This document shows positions 22,360 through 33,420 of a stretch of 64,000 bases of DNA, piece by piece. This stretch comes from Periplaneta americana. Taxonomy: Eukaryota > Arthropoda > Insecta > Blattodea > Blattidae. The translations under genes and the position numbers were made by a program. Location: NCBI RefSeq assembly GCF_040183065.1, contig NC_091117.1, positions 121,292,226 through 121,356,225 of the forward strand, in the 5' to 3' direction. The number at the start of each line of letters is the position of its first letter. Position 1 is the stretch's first letter. Below the pieces are notes generated by a model, which saw nothing but the letters and a program-made list of their open reading frames with translations, made no database searches and had not been told where the DNA came from.

Positions 22360-23164
22360 CCTGTTGGTGAAATTGAACTAAGCGCTGCGTTCTGCTACGA
22401 ACTACAAACTAGTGGCAAACCCCGTCCACAACGAATACCAACTTCCTTTGATGTAACGACAAGCGACGGATCACTTCCGAAGGCAAACCAAACGATCGGT
22501 TTGCCTTTGCTGCGACGTACACACGTACCGATTTCAATCAGCGAATGCATTCGTTTGTCGTTCGTTGTTCGTTCGCTAAGTGTGTACGCACCTCTACAGG
22601 AGAGCGTATGGGGAACTATCACAGGCTACCGCTCGTAGCAGCGGTTTCTACAGCGTTGCCGCCTTGACAAGTTGTTTCTTTTCGAGAGCAGAAAGCGCAT
22701 ATAAATCTAACAGTTACTTTAATTTTGTTTACTGTGGTAAAACTAATAATACAAAATTGTTACATTATGTTATATCAAGATAAACTTTGTTCTTTTTGTA
22801 ATTTCCTTGGGCTACCGCCGGTAGCCCCGGTAGTCCGCAAAATACGCCCCTGCCTTCCACGAACCGTGCACGCCAACGTCGAACTATTTGGATGCTTATA
22901 CAGTCTTTTCCATAGACAGAGGTTAATAAATTGATTATGGATATTGACAGTAATTTAGTTTTTTTGCTCTACGCACTTCACAATCGGATTCGCTTCGCCG
23001 AGCCGGCTGGCTCAACTAGCTGCGTACTGGCAGGAGAATGGAGGCACAGCGTAAATCTGCCTGACCGCTGCCAACACATCCGAACAAAATCCCCCAACAT
23101 GCAAAATTCACAAGCGCAATTCGATTTCCATAGAAAAATATGGAAACTTATTTATTGGTTACAC

Positions 23165-23165
23165 C

Positions 23166-23221
<56 letters not shown>
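23165..23221. repeat. (TTA)n microsatellite
   Basis: About 19 tandem TTA units. Confidence 0.95.
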
Positions 23222-23222
<1 letters not shown>

Positions 23223-23640
23223 ACTCCGCCATTGCCGGTCCCAAGCCCGGATGAAAAAAGGAGGAGGGAAAGGAGTAACACCTTGTAAAAAAAACCTTGG
23301 TTCAGCTGATAGTACCTTGTAAGGGCTTCTTGCCAGGATTACGGCGAAGACCTCAACGGCAGAATCGGCAGAGAAGTAGATCTTCAGCATGGCGAAACTG
23401 GCGGAAGAGGCAACCCTCCTGATGAGGCTAGTACACAGGGAGTAATGATCATATGCTCTGAGGTGGCAACCCCATCATGATCTTACCCTACAAGAGGTTG
23501 GTAGTCTCTTTAGGGGACATTACCTTACTCAAAGTCTCCAATCAAACATACCAGTTTTGATTGGAGTGGAACGGATCTTATGGTCCACACAGTAATGCAG
23601 ATGATGATGATGATGATCATGATGATGATTATTATTATTA
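23222..23640. repeat. Possible non-LTR retroelement 3' end adjoining microsatellites
   Basis: Starts after the TTA microsatellite with CCGGTCCCAAGCCCGGATG and ends in a GATGAT-rich run at 23610-23640. GC-rich sequence of this sort, ending in a trinucleotide tail, resembles the 3' untranslated part of a LINE. No coding sequence supports this, so it is tentative. Confidence 0.3.
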
Positions 23641-23984
23641 TTAATATTATTATTTATGTATAGTGGCTATTGATGCAATAATAATAGTAATGAATTATGT
23701 AAAATGTTATCGAAGGAAGAAAAAGCAAGAGTTAATATTATAAAAGAAAATATGTAAACCCCAATAATTATCAACAAATATAGGCTAATAAAATAAATAT
23801 GTCAGTATTTCATATACCAGTACTCACTCAGTGGAGTGCGTAGCCTACCCCCTTGAGACAACTCCATGAATATATCACTGCTATAGATCAGAGTTTTTCA
23901 ACCCTTTTCAACATGTGGCACACTGAAGTTGTAATTTAAAATCCCGCGGCATAGGCTACTCATATAATCTGAACCAGTCGTTCC

Positions 23985-24253
23985 TAACAAGGGATAGTCC
24001 ACACCTGTGGAGTAACGTTAGCGCGTCTAACCGCGAAACCAGGTGGCCCGGGTTCGAATCTCAGTCGGGGCGAGTTACTTGGTTGAGGTTTTTTCCGGGG
24101 TTTTCCCTCATTACAATACGAGCAAATGCTGGGTAACTTTCGGTGCTAGACCCTCGAACTCATTTCACCGACATTATCACGTTCATTTCATTCAGACGCT
24201 AAATAACTAAAATATTGATACAGGATCGTAAACTAACCCAATAATAACAAGGG
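23985..24253 (+). mobile_element. tRNA-derived SINE, family 1, copy D
   Basis: Body from about 23998 (TCCACACCTGTGGAGTAACG) with B-box GGGTTCGAATCTCAG and the family tail to 24244. TAACAAGGG occurs at 23985-23993 and 24245-24253 and is a probable short target duplication. Confidence 0.88.
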
Positions 24254-24315
24254 GGGATTATTTCAATTAAAACATGTAAAATACAATATTTTTTAAGCTT
24301 GGTTCATATTCACAC

Positions 24316-24520
24316 TTGTGGCGGAAAACGTCGGAGTTGAGGTTTTCCTCGGGATTCTCCCGTTTCCTCATATTAGGCATCTACATAATTCCGTCAACAT
24401 TTCTCTGTTACATCATTCCAGAGCATTCCCCGAACACCGGCTGGCGACACACGGAGGAGGCTGGCCTAGGGACGAGTGGTGTTGTCTGCTTCGTGCAGTT
24501 CCAATAAGGAATTGAATTGT
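24316..24520 (+). repeat. Interspersed repeat family R2, 5' part
   Basis: Contains GTCGGAGTTGAGGTTTTCCT and GGCGACACACGGAGGAGGCT. Diverged versions occur at 25270-25440 (GTTTTCCCGTTTTTATG, GGCGACTTGCGGAGTAGGTT). The continuation of the family is at 24860-24965 and 25445-25575. This is a probable SINE-like repeat of unknown source. Its ORFs are unlikely to be genes. Confidence 0.6.
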
Positions 24521-24570
24521 TTATATATATATATGTTTATATATATATGTTTATATATATATATATATAT
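24520..24570. repeat. (TA)n-rich microsatellite with TGTT interruptions
   Basis: Three blocks of TATATATA separated by TGTT, between repeat R2 and unique DNA. Confidence 0.9.
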
Positions 24571-24859
24571 GTTTCACTGTGTTTTTTTCTCTCTTTTCAT
24601 ATCTTACATTTATTTTATTTTTATTATTTTTGTGAAATTTGGTTTGAAGTTAGATTAGTTGTAATTGTGATAATTAATGATAACGCTAGTAATAATAATA
24701 ACTGTTGTTTTACTATTTTATTATTAGTAGGTATTATTTTCGTTTGAAGATTCAAACTTTGCATAGTTATAACACGAATGATTGTATGGGCTCGTGCGAA
24801 GAATCTTGTTTACATGAGTTTGTATAATTTATTATGCATGAATAAATGCACTTATCTAT

Positions 24860-24965
24860 GCAAATCTGGGTACACAGCGAACCTTAGTGTGGTCAGCCGG
24901 TGTGGGTTAGGAATGCGCCTATCTGCAGTATATCTAATAAGGTCGCAGTGATCCCTTAAATTAAA
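24860..24965 (+). repeat. Repeat family R2, 3' part
   Basis: ACACAGCGAACCTTAGTGTG and GGTGTGGGTTAGGAATGCGC match the sequence at 25460-25515 (ACAGCGAACCCTAGCGTAGT, GGTGAGTTGGGAATACGCGT). Confidence 0.65.
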
Positions 24966-25267
24966 ATCCAATTGAAGATTAATACAATATTCTAACTTTA
25001 CTGACCTGGAAAACCTAGTTGCGCGTCAGTCATTATCTTCTCTGCCAACTCCACACTTGCAGTATGTTTACTGAATATTGACTTCTGGTGAAAGTTGACG
25101 TTTGTGGGTTTACTTTTTTTTTAATAATCTTTTAAATTTCATTTTCCCAATTTTGGCTTCGACGACCTTTACTATGTTCATTTTCTCGCGATACACCATT
25201 GGATCATTCGCGACACACCGGTTAAAATGGCTGGACTTCTCACTGAAAAGTCCGTAGTGACACATGT

Positions 25268-25575
25268 GACAAGATTATAGTTTTATCAGGGTTTTCCCGT
25301 TTTTATGTTAGGCATGAACGTCATTCTTTTCGATTTATATTCCATTAAATACAATTAAATAGTCTCATTTCGATATTTCATAGCAATTCTCGATTGCTAA
25401 TTGGCGACTTGCGGAGTAGGTTGGTCTAGGAACGAGCGGGACTGCCTCCTAGAAACCCGATTATACAGCGAACCCTAGCGTAGTCAACTGGTGAGTTGGG
25501 AATACGCGTAGCTGAGGGCTTGACACAAAAGGTCCAAAAGGTTGCAGTGTTTGATCGCAATAACCCTCCCCAGTA
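25268..25575 (+). repeat. Repeat family R2, second and more complete copy
   Basis: Holds both the 5'-type and 3'-type blocks of R2 in order, ending with GGTCCAAAAGGTTGCAGTGT. It lies directly before the LINE fragment at 25650. Confidence 0.6.
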
Positions 25576-25649
25576 ATAAAATAACCAGAATATCATACTA
25601 CGTCTCAATAGCTTACTAAAATTATTTTTAAAACAAAATTTGATTAACT

Positions 25650-26730
25650 CATATTAATACAGAATATGACTCGGTTAAGAGAGAAGTTTTATATGACAGT
25701 CTTATTGAATTTGGTACCGGTATTCCCAAGAAACTAGTTCGATTAATTAAAATTTGTCTCAGTGAAACTTACAGCGGAGTCCGTATAGGCAAGTTTCTAT
25801 CTGATGCTTTTCCAATTCACTGCGGGCTAAAGCAAGGAGATGCACTATCACCTTTACTTTTTAACTTCGCTCTAGAATATGCCATTAGGAAAGTTCAGGA
25901 TAACAAACAAAGTTTGAAATTGAATGGCTAACATCAGCTTTTTGTCTATGCCGATGACTTGAATATGTTAGGAGAAAATCCACAAACGATTAGGAAAAAC
26001 ACGGAAATTCCACTTGAAGCAAGTAAAGCTATAGGTTTGGAAGTAAATCCCGAAAAGACAACGTATATGATTATGTCTCGTGACCAGAATATTGTACGAA
26101 CTGGAAACATAAAAATTGGAGGTTTATCCTTCAAAGAGGTGGAAAAATTAAAATATCTTGAAGTAACAGTAACAAATATAAATGACACTCGGAAGGAAAT
26201 TAAACGCAGAATAAATATGGGAAAAGCGTGTTATTATTCGGTTGAGAAGCTTTTGTCATCTGTCAAAAAATCTGAAACTTATAATTTATAAAACAGTTAT
26301 ATTACCGGTTGTTCTGTATGGTTGTGAAACTTGGACTTGAGATTAAGGGAGTTTGAGAATAAGCTTCTTAGGAACATATTTGGGGCTAAGAGGGATGAAG
26401 TTACAGGAGAATGGAGAAAGTTACACAACGCAGAACTGCACGCATTGTATTCTTCACCTGACATAATTAGGAACATTAAATCCTGACGTTTGAGATGGGC
26501 AGGGCATTTAGCACGTATGGGGAATCCAGAAATGCATATAGAATGTTAGTTGGGAGACCGGAGGGAAAAAGATCTTTGGGAAGACCGAGACGTACATGGG
26601 AGGTAATATTAAAATGGATTTGAGGGAGGTGGGATATGATGATAGAGACTGGATTAATCTTGCACAGGATAGGGACCGATGGCAGGCTTATGTGGGTGCG
26701 ACAATGAACCTGCGGATTCCGTAAAAGCTA
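25650..26730 (+). pseudogene. RTE-like LINE (endonuclease-reverse transcriptase) 3' part, copy 1
   Basis: Shows RT motifs in order: HCGLKQGDALSPLLFNFALE, then FVYADDLNMLGENPQT with the YADD active site (after a stop near 25930), then GLEVNPEKTTYMIM. It ends with the family C-terminus HNAELHALYSSPDIIRNIKS and RLRWAGHLARMG. At least four stops or frameshifts occur, and a deletion near 26330 removes part of the connection. The 5' end with the endonuclease is absent, as expected from 5' truncation at integration. The 3' end matches 30895 and 36178. Confidence 0.85.
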
Positions 26731-27339
26731 TTTGTAAGTAACACAGAAGCTTCCTTACTTTGAGAATATAACAGGCTAGGTTACTACTTCTAATCTTAAG
26801 CTTTCACGTAAAATGCATCGATATTAACGTCTCGATCAATAAACATTCAGCTCAAGTTCAAGTATTTGTTAAAATATAAGAGTTAATTATTGCAAATTTC
26901 TTTCTTTCAACGCCTTACCTTGGCATTTGGGTGTTTGTCGCCACTCATGTAAACTACAACAGTAGTATTAGAAAACAGATTGAACAGAAATCATACTGTT
27001 CTATCTCATTCCAACAACAGGATTGATGTGAGTTGCCGTTTTCCAAATAAGTACATAAGAATAGAGATAAGGGCAGAGATATGTGAGGGAAATGAAGGCA
27101 GTAGGTTAAAATTTCCATTCGAAGTTATGTTGTTGAAAGTATGTACTTCATTTCTAGCCAAATAACCATTGCGAGAAATTGTGTGAGGATTAAGCAACTT
27201 TTATTCATGCATGTATGATAACGACTATTTAGAGTTTTTATGACGCTTTATCTTGAAGTCAACGATTAGATTGAGATTTACGATGTCGGAAACATCCGTT
27301 GACTTGCTCAAGGTCAGATACAGATAAATTTATGTATCC
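26731..27339. other. Intergenic, nothing recognised
   Basis: AT-rich DNA between two LINE fragments. Confidence 0.4.
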
Positions 27340-28680
27340 AGTGCAATAATATGCAAGGACGTGGCCATGATCTTGATCTTGATCTTGATACTGATACTGA
27401 GTCTCACTCTGTTGTAATTCCGCAAGAACAATGTTGTAAATACCTAGGAATATATTTAAACTACAAACTTTCTTTGGGAGAGCATGTTGATAATGTTACG
27501 GGTAAAGCATGGAAGGCACTTCGCTTTATTATGAGAATCTTGAAAAAGGCTAGCCCCAAATCGAGGGTAATAGTATCTCTAAAGTTAGTGCGACCGTTAA
27601 TGGAATACGAAATTACATGTTGGGATCCATATAGAATACATCAGATAAATTCCTTAGAAAGAATCCAGTATAGGGCAGCTAAATTTGTTAAAGATAAAAG
27701 TGGAGACGGGAATGATACGATAAAATAACTTAAATGAGCAACATTGGAAAACAGACTTAGAAAAACTAGAATAACATCATTGTAAAGAGCACATCTAGGT
27801 CGAAAAGCATGGGTAGACATAACGGCTTGGTTAGAGAAGCCAACGTACTATGGTAGGAACGATCATGATTTTAAAATGAAATGTAGGAAACAGAAAACGG
27901 ATGTGGGTAAATTCTCATTTTTAAATCGAACTATAAATGATTCAAATGACCTACCTGCAGCGGTCTTTAAGAGCTGTCCTTCCTTAAGCAAATTCAAAAA
28001 TAACTTAAAAACTGGTGTGTAAAGTGTAAATAAAAAAGAAAAAGATAAGTTTCATTATTTAAAGTGACATGTATTTATTTAGCCTGACGAGTTATTCCTT
28101 TGATTTGAATTGTAAATTAGTTTAAAATAGTTTGTAAAAGGGTCTTAGACTAGAAATATTTAGTAATGTAGCCTAAATCTGTTTATAAGTATGATTCTAC
28201 GGAACAATAAGCTTAATGGTGTAATTGTTTGTCTTATTTGAACTGTTGTATCAGTGAAGCGTGGTGAGTCAGTAAAGTTAAGATTTACAGTGATAGTGAA
28301 TAGTTTCGATCAGTGATAATGCCAATGAAATGTTTTCTATAGTATCAGTGAAATGTGTTCTATAGTATCAGTGAAATATGTTATATAGTGAGAGTGAAAT
28401 GTATTCTAAAGTGTCAGTGACATATGACATAGTGCCAGTGCAGTGAGTGAGATGAGAGTGAAGTGAAAGATTATCAGTACCATTGTGAAACTTACGTAGA
28501 TTGTAATGGAAAATTAGGTTCACTTATTAATTAGGCTATTTTATGTACTGTTATTAATTGTAATTATTGTGTATTTTGTAATTATTGTTTATTAATTGTA
28601 TTGTGTATTATTTTTATTGTGTGTAATTAAGTTACCACTGCCATCGGGTGCTTGCCCACTTTCAGTGTAAATAAATACAT
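27340..28680 (+). mobile_element. CR1/Jockey-type LINE, 5'-truncated, with 3' UTR, copy B
   Basis: The RT C-terminal region runs 27351-28023 and is followed by a 650-bp untranslated tail. The tail includes a degenerate tandem repeat (28310-28450, units of about 24 bp around AGTGAAATGTTCTATAGTATC) and ends CCACTGCCATCGGGTGC, then GTAAATAAATACATACAA. An AATAAATACATAC-type end is typical of CR1/Jockey relatives in insects. Confidence 0.7.
27351..28023 (+). pseudogene. LINE reverse transcriptase C-terminal region
   Basis: The first frame (27351-27728) reads CCKYLGIYLNYKLSLGEHVD, KAWKALRFIMRILKKASPKS and RPLMEYEITCWDPYR. This is the KYLGV...W.P box downstream of the RT catalytic core. After a stop at 27728 other frames continue to FSFLNRTINDSNDLPAAVF and SLSKFKNNLK, the usual extreme C-terminus of such ORF2 proteins. 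The early Asp-Leu repeat (DLDLDLDTDTE) is an unusual acidic run at the truncation edge. Confidence 0.8.
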
Positions 28681-28784
28681 ACAATATAGAATTTTTAACT
28701 TATTATGCCGAATTCAGGGATTCATATACAGAGTTTTTCTTGGAAATATAATTTATACTTTTTCTATGCCGTCCCGAGATTGCT

Positions 28785-28975
28785 CTGAGACTGTATTCGA
28801 ATCTCGTTCAGTTCATTATCTGGTTGAGTTGTACCGATGTTTCCTCCAACTGTAAGGCAAATGTCAACTAATTCTATGCCAAAGCTTGGACGCATATTGC
28901 TAACAACCAAGTCCATGGACAGCAGATAAGCGCGCGATTGATAGAGAGTTGTTAAATAATCGATGAGGAAATGAA
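28785..28975 (+). mobile_element. Degenerate SINE, family 1 variant (like copy C)
   Basis: Keeps TTCGAATCTCGTTCAG at the B-box, GTAAGGCAAATGTCAACTAA in the body, and GTTGTTAAATAATCGATG at the tail, all comparable with copy C. It is strongly diverged, so an old insertion. Confidence 0.6.
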
Positions 28976-29640
28976 AACCGATTTTTCTAGCTGTACTTAT
29001 TTTTTTTACCAGCGTTATTTGTTTAATTTTGTGGTCATAATCGAAGCTCTTTTCATTAGTCGTTTGTGTTTCCCATGAAGGATTTAGATGCCTCAATTTG
29101 TCATACACGTTACAACTATTAACTGTGAAATCATGAGTTTAATATTTTACTTACTTTTACAAAACTTAGACCTGCGAAGAAACGTTACACTAATTTTGAA
29201 TCTCGTTGAGTTGTATCTGTCAACACTCCCCTCAAGGGGTATTTACGTTAGAAATCAACAAATCAATATGTTGTTTAGTTTTATAACTTCAAAATGTAAA
29301 GTACAACCTCTGTAAAAAAAAATATCGGGATGAAAGTTAAATTTTGATTAGGCTAAATTATTCATTCGGTTATTACATTTCGCGCTATTAAGACTCATTC
29401 TTCACTGAAATGTCCAAATTCCTGTAATTGACATGTTTTTCGATTTATAAATTGAACAATTTTGAATTCTCAATAAATTTCTCAGAATTTAATTCTAAGA
29501 ATCTTCTAAACTCTTTAGTAAAGTCTATTATATTATTCATGTGAAAGCTCAGAATGTTTTCTAATGGTTTTTAATTTATTTTTTAATATTTAATGAAATA
29601 TTAGGAAAGTCTTAAAATTTTCATGGAGAATTTGAGACGG
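28976..29640. other. Intergenic, nothing recognised
   Basis: AT-rich DNA without supported features. Confidence 0.4.
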
Positions 29641-30840
29641 TTCCTCGTATAGGATAAGGAGGTTTTCATTAGATTAGTATTTCGTGTTAATATTCTCATA
29701 TGGATAGTAAGTGTGGGGCGTGTAAGAAAGTTTCAGAATGTGAGGCGGAAGTAACAGGTGGGCAGGAAGGCCGAAGCCAAGCTACGCGGACAGGAAACAT
29801 GTGTCCAGGCGTAGATTTGACCGATGAGGGAATGTATGGACTTTGCCTGCGGGTGGTCAGCAAGATGACGCCAAGCCAGGTTCCAAAAGAGATGATCTGG
29901 TATATGTCAGAGAATTGTCAGGACATCGGAAGTAGGAGAGAATCTAGGGAGTAACGAACAATTTTTGAGGAACGCGTCTTAAGTGACGTAAGTGTAATCA
30001 TGGCCAATGAGGATTCTTAATAGAGACACGTGATATATAGATAGGAGGGCGAAATTGTATGTTTGGTGGTTGAAAGTAGAGGGTAGATTTGGCAGATACA
30101 GAGAAGGCACATAGAATGCGTACGGTGAGGTCGCACTCCACATATTCTCGGCGAACCTAACTCGGAAGGATAACAATTTACGGACTTAGAATTTTTTTAG
30201 TCGATATAGGAAGAAGCCGTGTGTTGTATCATTATTATAAGTCTGAATTCTTTTCTCATCATTATTATTACATTAGGAATAAATTGTCATCACGTTATCA
30301 ACTCTCCGTTATATTACTGGTGTTTTATAGTACAAAATATATAGTTACGTGAACTCAGAAATTAGTCCACCAACTTGTAGGAAGTGAGAGCAGTAAATTA
30401 TACACTTGGACGCGCATTTCTGCTAATCTGAAACAAACACTTAATAATAATAAACGTTCTCATAGTTCTTACCAACAACTTCTGGTGTGCGCCTACGTCA
30501 TTTCAATCTACGAGCACGTCTCCCAACCCCATGTCCCGACCGTTTTTGCAGCTGACCTGGGAAATTCTCATACTCTACCGGAGTAATCTCGAGGAGGCTG
30601 GCGTCCAAATTAATTAGTGTACATCTTTAATTATTGACATCATCGTGCCTCCTTGAGCTACTCTCCATATACGACGGAGCTGGCAGCCGAAGGCAAGGAA
30701 AGGCGTCGTGGGCAACAACGACGACGACCGACGACCGTCGCAGATTCTGGCGCCCCAACGAGGTCCGACCTCTTCAGATTATGGCGCCCAGCGTGGGGCA
30801 ACGACCACCGACGACCTCTTCAAATTAAAATTCGATTTGA
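29641..30840 (+). mobile_element. Probable LTR fragment with adjacent Lys-type primer-binding site
   Basis: TGGCGCCCAGCGTGGGGC at 30782-30799 differs by one base from the tRNA-Lys primer-binding site used by many retroelements. It follows a CA-ending segment with a few intervening bases, as after a 5' LTR. Upstream is about 1.1 kb of non-coding DNA with AATAAA at about 30275. No second LTR and no gag or pol follow, because an RTE LINE fragment begins at 30895. The LTR start is not defined. The class (gypsy or Bel) is unknown. Confidence 0.4.
30748..30799 (+). promoter_or_regulatory. Duplicated primer-binding-site-like segment
   Basis: Two copies of CAGATT(C/A)TGGCGCCC lie 32 bp apart (30742-30756 and 30774-30788). 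Either could mark the LTR edge and tRNA-Lys primer site. Confidence 0.45.
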
Positions 30841-30894
30841 TATTAATTATTTTTAAATATTTAGAAGTACAAATTAAAACAAGATAGGCTATTA

Positions 30895-31412
30895 CTTACA
30901 AATGGCTTTTAAGGAATCCGGAGGTTAATTGCCGCCCTCACATAAGCCCTCCATCGGTCTTTATCATGAGCAAGATTAATCCAGTCTCTAGCATCATAGT
31001 CCACCTCCCTCAAACCCATTTTAATATTATCTTTCAATCTACGTCTCGGCCTCCCAACTAACACTCTATATGCATTTCTGGATTTACCCATACGTGCTAC
31101 ATTCCCTGTCCATCTCAAACGTCTGAATTTAATGTTCCTAATTATGTCAGGTGAAGAATACAATGCGTGCAGTCCTGAGTTGTGTAACTTTCTCCGTTCT
31201 CCTGTATCTTCTTCCCTTTTAGCACAAAATATTTTTCTAAGAACCTTATTCTCAAACACCCTTAATCTCTGATCCTCCCTCAAAGTGAGACTCCAAGTTT
31301 CACCACCATACAGAACAACCGGTAATATAACTGTTTTATATATCCTAAGTTTCAGATTTTTTTTAGAGCAGACTGGATAACAAAATCTTCTCAACCGAAT
31401 AATAACAGACAT
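30895..31412 (-). pseudogene. RTE-like LINE C-terminal fragment, copy 2
   Basis: A single open frame (31412-30909) encodes the post-RT connection and C-terminus: LRIYKTVILPVVLYGGETWS, VFENKVLRKIFCAKREEDTG, LHALYSSPDIIRNIKFRRLR and WINLAHDKDRWRAYVRAAIN. It is the cleanest copy of the family here, with no internal stop over 167 residues, but it lacks the whole RT core. The ends match copy 1 at 26730. The preserved frame suggests a fairly recent 5'-truncated insertion. Confidence 0.85.
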
Positions 31413-31559
31413 TTCCCAAATTTATGAAATAAATATTAACAGAGTTAAGCATTGTATTAATCATATACTTAAAGACCTGAGATGCAATATTATATCATTA
31501 ATTAGTTTTGAAAAGCAGATTACTGATAGGTTCAAAACATAAATAATTCATATTATTAA

Positions 31560-31760
31560 CTGGAAGCCTTATAAGGTATGAAATCTCTTGGCTGCAGAGA
31601 TTGCAATGTACTTGTAATATCACTGCACTCAGTTCTGACAAATAATTTTCCATTTATTATTTGTCTAAAATTTTTAGGTCCTCCTTCATATTGTCCAAGT
31701 ATCTAAGCCTAGTTCTTCCTAGTGGTCTTATCTCTAAAGTTGTGTAGAATACAAAACAGC
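31560..31760 (-). pseudogene. Possible LINE C-terminal scrap
   Basis: On the minus strand: PLGRTRLRYLDNMKEDLKIL. The R.R.R(W/Y)LD...EDL pattern is the common C-terminal signature of several non-LTR reverse transcriptases. Only one short segment supports it. Confidence 0.4.
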
Positions 31761-32474
31761 TCGGCTATAGTTACCTAGTGTGTTAGTTTTTAATATGTCT
31801 TCAGCATTTTCAGTGTCTAATATTCTTCTTGGCGTTCGTAGAATTTACCTTGTGTCACGACTGTTTTTCTTTATAATTTTATGATCATGTTTTTCATTCC
31901 CTTATGAATAGTTTTGCACTATGTATTCGCTGCACCAGGAATAATCTACTGGTTTTTAGCCTTGTAAGTTTTACTGTTACTACCACTACTGCTGCTACTA
32001 CGATTACTATAACTGCAACAACTAGGGTACCACAACAACAACTGCTACTACTGCTATTATCATTAATCTTATTACTACCACCGCTACTGCTACATTGATT
32101 TTAAAATCAGAAGTCTTTTCACATGGACGTAACATTTATTTAACAACGAATTAAATAATAAACGCTGGTCGTTTTTGCAAACAAGCCAGTTCTTTTCATG
32201 ACGTTTCGTTATCTTTCTGTAAGAAAGTCAATTTGATGGCGGTACCATTATTTGTCTGGGAGGCAAATTGCTTTCATATGGATAGCGGAAAATCGAGCCA
32301 TCAACAGTAATATGACGTAATTGGATTGTGCACTGTCTGTGTTATATGGATGCAATAAAACCTAAATGCCTTCTAGTCTTCCAATATTGGCTTTTGCCAA
32401 ACGTGACCGATAGATTGTAGCGCTGCCATGTGGGAAAATAACTATATTTCTGTCAAATGAAGATGGATAGCGAT
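31761..32474. other. Intergenic with an ACT/GCT-rich simple repeat
   Basis: 31975-32095 is a degenerate trinucleotide repeat (ACT/GCA-rich). Its apparent Thr- and Leu-rich ORF is not considered real. Nothing else was recognised. Confidence 0.5.
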
Positions 32475-33420
32475 TATGCAAGATAGTAGTGATAGTGATA
32501 GTGATAGATTTATTGATATTAGTTCACAAAAGTACAAAACTTAATAATTTAACAAAAAGATCTATATACAAAAGTAGTTATACATAATAATTATACAGTT
32601 TCCTAAACTAATTAATTTATCGCAAATCTCAATAATTTATTGGTTCAAACTTGCACATAGGTCTGGTTTTATTGGATGTTTAAACCAATCGTGATAACCA
32701 TTAAGACTTTAAACCTTATTTATCTGCTCCTTTTCACAATTTACTATCATAAATATTTTTTTAATACTTTTTTTTAATTTTAACTCTACAATAAACAAGT
32801 GTAAATCAAACTTTCCTGTTGCTCTATTTATCCAGTATTTACGTTTAATTTTTAGGTCTATTTTACATAATAACTTATTATTTCAAATAGATGAGCAGAT
32901 GTCGACATACTGTAAGTCATGAACCTGAAATAGCTGAATCGGTACATTCCATATGTAGGTTAATCTTTATTTCTTGCAATATTTTCTTGTCAGCAGAAAC
33001 GTTTGCGTAACTTATATGAAGACTACCGCGTACCTGTTTGAACACAAACTTGCCAAGTTGCTTACATAATCATCCTCAATTTAGTTTCATCATTGTATCG
33101 CATGTGCTCATTTTCGATTCATTGCTATTATGATGACTAATACATTTATTATAAATGCATTCTTATTGAATTTAAAATATAGTAGTTAACCAATTTATAA
33201 AGTCAAATTATCTTCTGAACCTTTACTAATTAATATAGCTATCGGAATACATTAATAACTTCATTAATTCTCTATTATTATCAATTTTTTATTATTTTAA
33301 AACCTTGACGTTATTCTATGTTATTTTCAAAACCTGTCTTCTTATCTTATTTAGTTAATAATTAGTTTTTCTAATTTTAGGAAAATTTAATCTTTGTTGA
33401 TACCTATGCAAGATAGTAGT
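32475..33420 (-). mobile_element. LINE-like retroinsertion with 16-bp target-site duplication
   Basis: TATGCAAGATAGTAGT occurs exactly at 32475-32490 and 33405-33420. Next to the left copy is a GTGATAGTGATA run. Read on the minus strand, this makes the insert end ...AATAAATCTATCACTATCAC, a microsatellite-like 3' tail preceded by AATAAA. The 914-bp interior is AT-rich with no convincing ORF. It therefore looks like a 5'-truncated LINE consisting of 3' UTR. Family unknown. Confidence 0.75.

Larger units (their letters stand above)
20688..22598. mobile_element. PIF/Harbinger DNA transposon, internally deleted, nested in the hAT
   Basis: The left end reads GGCTCGTTACACACTTGAAG and the right end, on the other strand, GGTGCGTACACACTTAGCGA: imperfect inverted termini sharing CGT-ACACACTT. 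Subterminal repeats of CTCGCT / TTCGTT type occur at both ends. Inside are the two genes usual for this superfamily, a HARBI1-like transposase (+) and a MADF/Myb-like partner (-), both cut short by a central deletion around 21855-22170. The 3-bp target duplication is not certain. Confidence 0.75.
20171..22852 (-). mobile_element. ZMYM1-like hAT transposon, copy 2, interrupted by a Harbinger element
   Basis: Two blocks, 20171-20635 and 22605-22852, match copy 1 (1573-2060 and 2140-2394) in order and orientation. Between them lies a 1.9-kb Harbinger insertion. The right terminus is identical to copy 1 (CAGGGGCGTATTTTGCGG on the minus strand, ending 22852). The left part is truncated within the transposase N-terminus and carries a small deletion near 20210 relative to copy 1. 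Confidence 0.85.

Noticed and set aside
23140-23390. Poly-Ile and poly-Leu ORFs on both strands
   Set aside because: Produced by the (TTA)n microsatellite.
31904-32098. Thr/Leu-rich ORF
   Set aside because: Generated by an ACT/GCT-type trinucleotide repeat.
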